Source of the DNA: an uncultured Pelagibacteraceae bacterium
GTDB lineage: Bacteria > Pseudomonadota > Alphaproteobacteria > Pelagibacterales > Pelagibacteraceae
Assembly: GCA_902582315.1 (NCBI GenBank)
Contig: CACHRP010000001.1
Coordinates: forward strand, 62,001-126,000
Direction: 5' to 3'
DNA: 64,000 nt
In this document: one piece after another, positions 36,325 to 43,132 of the stretch
How the letters are laid out: every line of letters begins with the position of its first letter
Numbering within the stretch: the first letter of the stretch is position 1
Translations under genes and position numbers: made by a program
Notes under the pieces: model-generated
Seen by the model: only the letters and a program-made list of their open reading frames with translations
Database searches by the model: none
What the model was told of the DNA's origin: nothing

Positions 36325-36487
36325 CGCTTTCTTTTCTAAAAAATGGAATAAGAAATATAAGGCATGCTACTAAAAAAAAAAGACTACCAAACATTGCCCA
36401 GAAACTACCAATACTTGATATAGTAAAGCCAATCGCTGATATTATAAACAATATCCATCCTAATAAATTTATGTTTTTATTTTTCAT
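36314..36487 (-). CDS. Uncharacterised 57-residue membrane protein between blh and ispH
   Basis: A short protein with two adjacent hydrophobic segments (about residues 8-28 and 30-50), then a charged end RKESDED. I do not recognise its family. Its start (36487) lies within the end of blh (11-base overlap), and its stop overlaps the ispH start by 11 bases, a double overlap typical of coupled genes. It fills what would otherwise be a 150-base gap in an otherwise gapless operon. Function may relate to retinal or carotenoid membrane biology, but this rests only on position. Confidence 0.72.
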   Translation of the reverse strand: MKNKNINLLGWILFIISAIGFTISSIGSFWAMFGSLFFLVACLIFLIPFFRKESDED

Positions 36488-37373
36488 TTTTTTCGACTAA
36501 ATATTCGAGCAATATATGCGGAAAGGTTAAAGACGCCAAACCAATAAATATAACTTTTGATACTGCTGCATCTAAAATATAATAATTATTCAACAAAAAT
36601 AGCGATACAAGGAATAAAATAGCAGTTAAAATAGTTAATGGAACTGCTTTAATTATAAATTTTTTAACACCTTTAACAAAATTATTAGTATTAAGTTCAT
36701 TAGATAATTTAAATGAATGTCTAATTGAGTGTAAAAAACAAAAGTAAACTGTAAACGCTAAAATTGGTTGTAGAAAGAAATTTATTAATAAGACAGATAT
36801 AAAATCCATCAAAAGAAGAGCCTTAATATCAATATCCTTATTTAGTGAAATAATTATATTTGATATAAAACTTAAACCAATTAAAAAATAAATAAATTCA
36901 TTAGATACAAAAAAACTTTGAGATACATTAAAATTTAAATCCATAAAAATTTTTAGAGTTTCACTTTTATGAAACAATAATGGAGCGGCTATGACTAAAC
37001 TTCCTTTAAAAAAGTAAATTATATCATTTTTAGAATTTAATTTTATAAATTCCGAGTCCTCTTTGCCAAAATGATAAGATGCAATGATTAAAAAAAGTAA
37101 TAATAAAAATTTAGGTAGAATCATCCAAGCAAAAATTACAACAAATGCTAATAAAATATAAAAAAAATAAAAAACATAAATTGTTTCATGCTTTAAAATC
37201 TTCAATAACCTCATTCCTTTTAAATGATCTAACGCTCCGTGGGATATCCCTAAACTTAGTATTAAAAATAAGGATAGAATTAAAAAATCGTTATTATGTA
37301 AAAATTCAAATGCTGACAATAGAATACAAATGTTAAAAAAAATTAAAGAGTGTAAATAATTAATTCTATTCAT
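36477..37373 (-). CDS. blh: Beta-carotene 15,15'-dioxygenase, Brp/Blh family
   Basis: Membrane enzyme that cleaves beta-carotene into two retinal molecules for rhodopsin. At 298 residues it has about eight hydrophobic helices. Conserved His-containing motifs are seen: SLGISHGALDHLKGM near residues 40-54, IASYHFGKEDSEF near 97-109, and FCFLHSIRHSFKL near 216-228. It is 4 bases downstream of crtY in the crt operon. No rhodopsin gene is present in the window, but Blh implies one elsewhere. Confidence 0.93.
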   Translation of the reverse strand: MNRINYLHSLIFFNICILLSAFEFLHNNDFLILSLFLILSLGISHGALDHLKGMRLLKILKHETIYVFYFFYILLAFVVIFAWMILPKFLLLLFLIIASYHFGKEDSEFIKLNSKNDIIYFFKGSLVIAAPLLFHKSETLKIFMDLNFNVSQSFFVSNEFIYFLIGLSFISNIIISLNKDIDIKALLLMDFISVLLINFFLQPILAFTVYFCFLHSIRHSFKLSNELNTNNFVKGVKKFIIKAVPLTILTAILFLVSLFLLNNYYILDAAVSKVIFIGLASLTFPHILLEYLVEKNEK

Positions 37374-37377
37374 TCTA

Positions 37378-38442
37378 TTAAAAAATATTCTTAATAAATA
37401 GCATTTTAGGCATTTTGAAAATTACTTTTAAATCTTCAAAAAAATTACTTTTATTAGAAAGAAATTTAATTACAACCTCGGATGATCCATTAAACATATC
37501 AAAAAATATTTTTGGCATTTTATCAGGATGTCTCTTTAATACATTCAAGAATACCTTATCAAGAAATTCATATTTTTTTCCAATATGATAAATTTTCGCT
37601 TTTTTAATCATTTCAATATTTTTGGTTATATATTTACTATGCTCTTGAATATTTAAAAAGGTATAACCAGTACTTAGACGCGTCATACATCCAGCTGAGC
37701 CAATGTGAAGTTTGTTTTGTTCGATTTTATTAATTGGGTAAAAAAGGGGTATTGCACCCTCTTCTTCATATTTAATTTTGTAATTTTTTATTTTAAGCGT
37801 TTCTTTAATATAATTTTCTAACTGCGTATCATAATCATATAGAGTTTTATCATTCATTTTGGACAACCATGTAGTCTCAACTAAAGCCTTATTTTTTGCA
37901 AAAGGCAAAGTATAAAAAAAATGCACATTATTTCTTTGATCACAATTGAAGTCCATTAAGTTGAAGATTTCATCATCAAAAATATTTTTTTGAGTTTCAA
38001 TCTCTATACCTTTAAAATGTTGCCAGAGATTAGAATCATGAATTTGATTAGTTGAAATACTATTAAATATAAAAGAATTTTTAGTATTTAATTGATTTAT
38101 ATCCTTTAGAAATTGAATGTTTTGATTCTTTTTCAAACTATCTATTACTTTTTTGTAAAATAAACCACTATCAATAGTTTGGTATGGATATCTTTTATTT
38201 ACCATTTCATGAGAACCGTGAAGAGAGTTAATTGTAAAATTATTCCAGCTTTTTATAACACAATCCTCAAAATTATGATCAACCACTTTCCAAAAAGACC
38301 AAGTTTTATCTCTTTTATATTTCTCTCTAATTTCGATAATTGCTAGAGTTTTCTTATCTAACTTTTTGTTTATATTAAGTTCATATGCCAAAGATAAGCC
38401 TGCACATCCACCGCCAATAATAATATAATCAAATTCTTTCAT
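37378..38442 (-). CDS. crtY: Lycopene beta-cyclase CrtY
   Basis: Flavoprotein that cyclises lycopene to beta-carotene. N-terminal dinucleotide fold FDYIIIGGGCAGLSLAYEL near residues 4-22, then the DKTWSFWKVVDHNF region and PYQTIDSGLFYKKV. GSAGCMTRLSTGYTFLNIQ near 268-286 is the family's C-terminal motif. At 354 residues it is of usual length. It overlaps crtB by 14 bases and produces the substrate of Blh. Confidence 0.94.
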   Translation of the reverse strand: MKEFDYIIIGGGCAGLSLAYELNINKKLDKKTLAIIEIREKYKRDKTWSFWKVVDHNFEDCVIKSWNNFTINSLHGSHEMVNKRYPYQTIDSGLFYKKVIDSLKKNQNIQFLKDINQLNTKNSFIFNSISTNQIHDSNLWQHFKGIEIETQKNIFDDEIFNLMDFNCDQRNNVHFFYTLPFAKNKALVETTWLSKMNDKTLYDYDTQLENYIKETLKIKNYKIKYEEEGAIPLFYPINKIEQNKLHIGSAGCMTRLSTGYTFLNIQEHSKYITKNIEMIKKAKIYHIGKKYEFLDKVFLNVLKRHPDKMPKIFFDMFNGSSEVVIKFLSNKSNFFEDLKVIFKMPKMLFIKNIF

Positions 38443-39280
38443 CTAAATTTATTTCCTCTTTAATTAAAGCATGTTCTTTTCTCTGAATTTCATTATCTTT
38501 TTTTGAATAATATAAGTTAAACATATCTAAAATACTTAAAATTGTTTGGTTAAACTTCCCTAAGGACGAAACATAAATTTTTCCTGCAGATTTATAATTT
38601 TCCATATTTTTCTTTTTTAAAATCTCGTTCCCGATCTCTCTATAGACTCTTCTTGCAACTAAAATCGCAAATCTACTTAAAAATGGTATTTCACTTATAG
38701 CACTAAAAGATCTTTTATAAAAAATGTCAGCAAATTTTATTGTATCCTCTATTGTCTCAAAATTAGAATTTATGTACTTCCTATTTCTATTTTTATCTTC
38801 TAATACATCCCTCGCTATATTGGTTAATTGCATTGCTATCCCTAAATCAATTGCAGACATTAATGAACTTTTAGATCTAACATTCAAAATCTTCGCCATC
38901 ATTAGTCCAACGGTACCAGCAACACGATAGGAATATATTATTAAATCTTTTTTTGTATCAAAAGTTACCTTTTCTTTTAAATCTGTTTCAACTCCATCGA
39001 ATAAATCTTTTATAATTTTCCTATCAATATTAAATTTTTGAATGAGTAAGTATATTTTTTTGATATTTTTATTCTCAAAGTTTTTATTCTCAAAGTCACT
39101 TTTAAATGCATTAAATTTTTTAATTTTTTCGTTAAGTACAAGATCTTGATCAACAATATCGTCTAATGTTCTACAAAAATCATATAAATCAGAACTATCT
39201 TTATATTTATTTTTTGGTAAAAAAAAACCTGCCCAACTAAAAGATTTTGCATGAATAGATAAAAGACTTTTAGTCATCAT
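38429..39280 (-). CDS. crtB: Phytoene synthase CrtB
   Basis: Condenses two geranylgeranyl diphosphates into phytoene. Both Asp-rich motifs are visible: FCRTLDDIVDQDL near residues 34-46 and MQLTNIARDVLEDKNRNRKY near 149-168. ARRVYREIGNEI and the YRVAGTVGLMM segment are family features. At 283 residues it is full length. It is the second gene of the crt operon, overlapping crtI by 4 bases. GGPP synthase (crtE) is not in the window. Confidence 0.96.
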   Translation of the reverse strand: MMTKSLLSIHAKSFSWAGFFLPKNKYKDSSDLYDFCRTLDDIVDQDLVLNEKIKKFNAFKSDFENKNFENKNIKKIYLLIQKFNIDRKIIKDLFDGVETDLKEKVTFDTKKDLIIYSYRVAGTVGLMMAKILNVRSKSSLMSAIDLGIAMQLTNIARDVLEDKNRNRKYINSNFETIEDTIKFADIFYKRSFSAISEIPFLSRFAILVARRVYREIGNEILKKKNMENYKSAGKIYVSSLGKFNQTILSILDMFNLYYSKKDNEIQRKEHALIKEEINLDERI

Positions 39281-40737
39281 AAAATTTTATCAAGAACTTT
39301 TGCGGATGATAGGACGCCAGGGACACCTGCGCCAGGATGTGTTCCAGCTCCTACAAAGTATAACCCATCATAAATTTCTGATTTATTGTGAAATCTAAAA
39401 TAAGCTGACTGTGAAAATTTTGGCTGTATTGAAAAACCAGAACCATATTTCGTATTAAGATCTTTTTCGAAATAATCAGGTGTTAGATAAAAGTCCTCAA
39501 CAATGTTTTTTCTCAAATCTGGCATTAAATCGCTTTCCATCTTATCTATTACTAGGTCTTTCATTTTTTCTCCTTCAATATTCCAATTAATATTAGATTG
39601 GTTGTTAGGAACTGGTACTAAAACATAAAAACAATCATGACCCTCTGGAGCCATAGACTTATCCGTGGCAGATGGCCTGTGTAAATAATAACTTATATCA
39701 TTATTTAATTTTTTATTATCAAATATATCGTCTAAATGTTCTTTATATTTATTTCCAAATTTTATTGTGTGATGTTCTATTGAATCATAAGTTTTTTTAG
39801 TGCCGAAATAATAAACAAATAATCCCATTGAATATTCCATTCTATTTTTTTTCCATTCAAATAGTAAAGAACTTCTCTTACTACCATTTAATAAATTTTC
39901 ATATACCGCAGGTGGATCTGCATTACATACTACGTTGTCAGCATTTATGTTTTGTTTATCATCCAATTGGATTCCTGTTATTTTTTTTTCTTTTAAAGTT
40001 ATTTTATTTACTTCTTGACCTTTAATTATCTTAATTCCTACTTCACTCATCAATTTTTCGAGCCCACTTATAATATTTCCGGTTCCACCCATAGAATAAT
40101 GAATTCCCCATTTCTTTTCTAAATATAAAATTAATCCATATATTGATGTCGTAGTAAAAGGGTTTCCGCCTACTAATAATGGGTGCATACTCAACATTCT
40201 CCTGAGCTTCTCATTTCTAACATAAGATGAAACTAAGGAATAAACTGATTTATAGCTTTTTAACTTTAATAAAGCCGGCAACTGTTGAATCATTACAAAT
40301 GGTTTATTAAATGGCACATCAGCTAGTTCGGTAAAGCCTTTATCAAAAATTTTTTTTGTGAAACTTACTAAGTTCGAATAACCCTCGACATCTTCTTTGC
40401 TGATATTTTCAATTTGCTTTTTCATATCATTTTCATTTCCTGAATAATTAAATTTTGTCTTATCCTCAAAAACAAATTGATACCAAGTCTGGAGAGGTTG
40501 CAGTTTTATGTAATTTTCCGGATTTTTTTTGAACAATTCAAATAGTTCGTTAATAAGGTAAGGAGCAGTGATAACAGTTGGTCCACCATCATATGTGAAA
40601 CCATTTTTTTTAAATACTCTTGCTCTGCCTCCAAGATCTTTATGTTTTTCTATCAATGTAACGTTATGACCTTTCGCCCTTAGCCGCAGAGCAGCTGCTA
40701 TGCCACCAAAACCAGAACCAATTACAATAGAATCCAT
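39277..40737 (-). CDS. crtI: Phytoene desaturase CrtI
   Basis: FAD-dependent four-step desaturase converting phytoene to lycopene. N-terminal Rossmann motif VIGSGFGGIAAALRLRAKGH near residues 5-24 followed by EKHKDLGGRARVF and FTYDGGPTVI; the C-terminal YFVGAGTHPGAGVPGVLSSA is the bacterial carotenoid desaturase signature. At 486 residues it is full length. It is the first gene of the operon crtI-crtB-crtY-blh; the 51-base gap upstream must hold the promoter. Confidence 0.96.
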   Translation of the reverse strand: MDSIVIGSGFGGIAAALRLRAKGHNVTLIEKHKDLGGRARVFKKNGFTYDGGPTVITAPYLINELFELFKKNPENYIKLQPLQTWYQFVFEDKTKFNYSGNENDMKKQIENISKEDVEGYSNLVSFTKKIFDKGFTELADVPFNKPFVMIQQLPALLKLKSYKSVYSLVSSYVRNEKLRRMLSMHPLLVGGNPFTTTSIYGLILYLEKKWGIHYSMGGTGNIISGLEKLMSEVGIKIIKGQEVNKITLKEKKITGIQLDDKQNINADNVVCNADPPAVYENLLNGSKRSSLLFEWKKNRMEYSMGLFVYYFGTKKTYDSIEHHTIKFGNKYKEHLDDIFDNKKLNNDISYYLHRPSATDKSMAPEGHDCFYVLVPVPNNQSNINWNIEGEKMKDLVIDKMESDLMPDLRKNIVEDFYLTPDYFEKDLNTKYGSGFSIQPKFSQSAYFRFHNKSEIYDGLYFVGAGTHPGAGVPGVLSSAKVLDKIL

Positions 40738-40761
40738 AAATATTTAATCTATATTATTTTG

Positions 40762-40786
40762 AAAAAAAGTAACTAATTTATAGTTA
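40762..40786 (-). terminator. Probable weak intrinsic terminator after the ATP synthase F0 operon
   Basis: On the reverse strand TAACTA-TAAAT-TAGTTA (40770-40786 region) is a perfect 6-base stem followed by C and seven T. It lies directly after the atpF stop and before the crtI promoter region. The stem is AT-rich, so termination may be inefficient, which would allow read-through into crtI. Confidence 0.5.
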
Positions 40787-40788
40787 GA

Positions 40789-41286
40789 TTAAGAATTAAT
40801 CTTTTTAAGTAGACTTTTTGTTTGCTCTAAATCTTTTGAAAATAAATTATCCAGCTTAGATTTATCTACTGATGTTGATATTGCTTTTTTTACAGAGTCA
40901 ACAGCAATACTGATTGATGCTTTTTTAATATCATTAAGCGCCACCTCTTTCATTTGTGAAATTTTAGATTTTGCTAAATTTTTTTTTATATCAGAAATTT
41001 TATGAAATTTATCATTCATCTCTATAATAAGTTTTTCGCTATCTTGTTTAGCTCTATCTGAGATTTCCTTCACTTCTGATTTAGCACTATCTAATTTAGC
41101 TTGTGCATTATCTAGCATGACTTTTGACTCTTCTCGTAATTTCTCACTTTCATCAATTTCGTTTTTAATATCTGAAATAAGTTTATTTAAAGTTTCATTT
41201 ACCTTTTGAGGAATTTTAAAGTAAACAAGAACAGCTACAAAAATAAAAAAAGATACCGCTACCCAAAATGTTGCATCAATTGCCAT
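40789..41286 (-). CDS. atpF: ATP synthase F0 subunit b
   Basis: Peripheral-stalk subunit linking F0 and F1. The ATG at 41286 gives MAIDATFWVAVSFFIFVAVL, the typical b-subunit start with one membrane helix, and leaves 165 residues. An in-frame ATG at 41361 would add a lysine-rich 25-residue leader overlapping the b' gene and is rejected; a GG-containing ribosome site sits just upstream of 41286. The rest is a long charged coiled coil. It overlaps the b' gene by 11 bases and is last in the F0 operon. Confidence 0.92.
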   Translation of the reverse strand: MAIDATFWVAVSFFIFVAVLVYFKIPQKVNETLNKLISDIKNEIDESEKLREESKVMLDNAQAKLDSAKSEVKEISDRAKQDSEKLIIEMNDKFHKISDIKKNLAKSKISQMKEVALNDIKKASISIAVDSVKKAISTSVDKSKLDNLFSKDLEQTKSLLKKINS

Positions 41287-41866
41287 AATATTTACCTTTA
41301 TTTTTTTTAGAGAGATCTTCAACAATAGCAGAAATACTGCTATTATTAATTTCTTCACCAATCAATTGCTTAATTAATTGCGCTGATGTTTCAGTTGCAA
41401 TTTTGTTTATCTTTTCTGGCGAACTTTTTTTTAGTTCAACTATTTCTTTTTCAGCATTCTTTATCTCTAAGTTTATCTCCTCTTCAATTTTTTCTCTTTT
41501 TTTATCTATATCTTGAATTATTTTTTTTCTAGCCTCATTGAAATAGTTTCTAGCCTCGTTTTTACTGTTATTAATTAAAGTCTCATATTCTTTAATTTTA
41601 TTTTCACTTTCAATTTTTTGTTTTTCGGCTGTTTCTATGTTCTCTAAAATTTGTGATTTTCTTAATTCTAAATTATTACTTATTTTTGGAAGTATAAATT
41701 TAGATAAAATTACTAATAAAAATCCAAAGGTTAATATTAGCCAAAAAATTTGTGAAACCCAAAACTCAGGGTTTAATTGTGGCATACCTTGTGACTCCGC
41801 ACCATATACATTTGAAAAAAATGCAATGATCGAAAGTAATAAATATAAAACTAATTTTTTATGCAT
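41276..41866 (-). CDS. ATP synthase F0 subunit b' (second b subunit)
   Basis: Partner of b in the heterodimeric stalk of alphaproteobacterial and photosynthetic-type ATP synthases. An N-terminal signal-like hydrophobic stretch (residues 4-20) precedes MPQLNPEFWVSQIFWLILTF with its membrane helix, then about 140 residues of charged coiled coil. The two-b arrangement and position between atpE and atpF identify it as b' (often atpG or atpX). At 196 residues it is normal. Confidence 0.92.
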   Translation of the reverse strand: MHKKLVLYLLLSIIAFFSNVYGAESQGMPQLNPEFWVSQIFWLILTFGFLLVILSKFILPKISNNLELRKSQILENIETAEKQKIESENKIKEYETLINNSKNEARNYFNEARKKIIQDIDKKREKIEEEINLEIKNAEKEIVELKKSSPEKINKIATETSAQLIKQLIGEEINNSSISAIVEDLSKKNKGKYYGN

Positions 41867-41869
41867 TAT

Positions 41870-42097
41870 TTAAAATGCGAATAAAATAATCAATGCTACA
41901 ACTAGTCCAAATAAACCAGTAGCCTCAGCTAACGCGAAACCTAATAGTAAATTTGGGAATTGTTTTTGAGCTGCAGACGGATTTCTCATAGCTCCTGAAA
42001 GATAGTTACCGAATATAATTCCAATACCCACTCCAGCTCCAGCTAATGCTATTGCTGCCAGACCTGCTCCGATCATTTTTGCTGCTTCTAGTTCCAT
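41870..42097 (-). CDS. atpE: ATP synthase F0 subunit c
   Basis: Ring-forming proteolipid carrying the coupling ion. It is a 75-residue helical hairpin: a Gly/Ala-rich first helix (AGLAAIALAGAGVGIGIIFG), the polar loop MRNPSAAQ and a second helix with the ion-binding Glu58 in FALAEATGLFGLVVAL. The Na+-type ligand set (Gln in helix one; Ser or Thr directly after Glu) is absent, so proton coupling is inferred. The gene has a GGAGG ribosome site, consistent with high output. Confidence 0.97.
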   Translation of the reverse strand: MELEAAKMIGAGLAAIALAGAGVGIGIIFGNYLSGAMRNPSAAQKQFPNLLLGFALAEATGLFGLVVALIILFAF

Positions 42098-42113
42098 TAT
42101 TCCTCCTTTTTGT

Positions 42114-42848
42114 TTAATGGTGTAAATTTAATGCATCATTTAAATATATGCATGTTAAAATTGCAAATACATATGCTTGAAGAAAAGCAACTAATATCTC
42201 CAAACCAGTTAATGCAACCGAAAAACCTAGTGGAAGCCATCCACCAACTAATCCGAGGCTTATAACAAATCCCCCGAAAACCTTCATCATTGTATGACCA
42301 GCCATCATGTTTGCAAAAAGTCTTACAGATAGGCTTATTGGTCTACTTAGATACGAAATAACTTCTATTACTACAATTAAAGGCAATAAAACAATTGGAA
42401 CTCCACTTGGAACAAATAATTTCAAATAACCAAGACCATGTTTTAAAAAACCTATTACAGTTACCCCAATAAATATGAATGCTGCTAGGACAAAGGTAAC
42501 TATTATATGACTAGTTACTGTAAAAGCATAAGGCAACATTCCTAACATATTACAAAATAGAACAAACATAAATAATGAAAATATAAATCCAAAATATGGC
42601 TTTCCCTTCGAACCAGCAGTATCACTGATCATTTTTGAAATGAAAGTATAGCTTAGCTCAGCAAGCAACTGAATTTTATTCGGTATGATATTTTTTTTTA
42701 CAGAACCTAAATTGAATATAATCAAAATAATTAATGAGCTTATTACCATGAATAAACTCGCGTTAGTAAACGAAATATCTATTTGATCTATTTTTATTTC
42801 TGGACCAATTCTATAAACATTGAATTGGTGCATTGGGTTTGTAGCCAT
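42114..42848 (-). CDS. atpB: ATP synthase F0 subunit a
   Basis: Proton-channel stator of ATP synthase. Five to six hydrophobic helices in 244 residues, with the essential Arg in SLSVRLFANMMAGHTMMKVF near residues 174-193 and the final LEILVAFLQAYVFAILTCIY. The N-terminal MHQFNVYRIGPEI is typical of alphaproteobacteria. Gene order atpI-atpB-atpE-b'-b is the normal alphaproteobacterial F0 operon; the F1 genes are elsewhere. Confidence 0.97.
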   Translation of the reverse strand: MATNPMHQFNVYRIGPEIKIDQIDISFTNASLFMVISSLIILIIFNLGSVKKNIIPNKIQLLAELSYTFISKMISDTAGSKGKPYFGFIFSLFMFVLFCNMLGMLPYAFTVTSHIIVTFVLAAFIFIGVTVIGFLKHGLGYLKLFVPSGVPIVLLPLIVVIEVISYLSRPISLSVRLFANMMAGHTMMKVFGGFVISLGLVGGWLPLGFSVALTGLEILVAFLQAYVFAILTCIYLNDALNLHH

Positions 42849-42854
42849 AATATT

Positions 42855-43130
42855 TTACTTTTGCATATTTTTTGCAGATCTTACTACGTTCAGAACGCCC
42901 GCTATAACTCCTACAAAAAAAAATGTTAAAATTAACCATGGTTTAGTACCAAACCAGCTATCAAAAATAAACCCAATAATACTACCCACCAGAACTGCGG
43001 CCACAAGTTCAGTGCTCATTTTGAATGCTACCCCTAAAAGTGAGGTCTTTTTATCGCTATTTTTGTTTTCATCATCAGATAACTTTTTTTTTGCAATTTC
43101 TAGGCGAGTTTTAAATTTTTCTTTGGTCAT
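42855..43130 (-). CDS. atpI: ATP synthase protein I (AtpI-like)
   Basis: Small membrane protein thought to help assemble the c-ring. In 91 residues it has a charged N-terminus and two hydrophobic helices, ELVAAVLVGSIIGFIFDSWF and PWLILTFFFVGVIAGVLNVV, matching the AtpI/AtpQ-type family of alphaproteobacteria. It lies 6 bases before atpB and 2 bases after smc, so smc and the F0 genes may share a transcript. Confidence 0.88.
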   Translation of the reverse strand: MTKEKFKTRLEIAKKKLSDDENKNSDKKTSLLGVAFKMSTELVAAVLVGSIIGFIFDSWFGTKPWLILTFFFVGVIAGVLNVVRSAKNMQK

Positions 43131-43132
43131 TA

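Noticed and set aside
36477-40737. Rhodopsin gene expected beside the retinal genes
   Set aside because: No seven-helix protein with a retinal-binding Lys is found anywhere in the window; it must be elsewhere.
41287-41361. Longer atpF start at 41361 with a lysine-rich leader
   Set aside because: The extension lies inside the b' gene and the protein from 41286 begins with the expected b-subunit N-terminus and ribosome site.
41870-42097. Sodium-coupled ATP synthase c subunit
   Set aside because: Helix one lacks the Na+-ligand Gln, and Glu58 is followed by Ala rather than Ser or Thr directly, so proton coupling is more likely.
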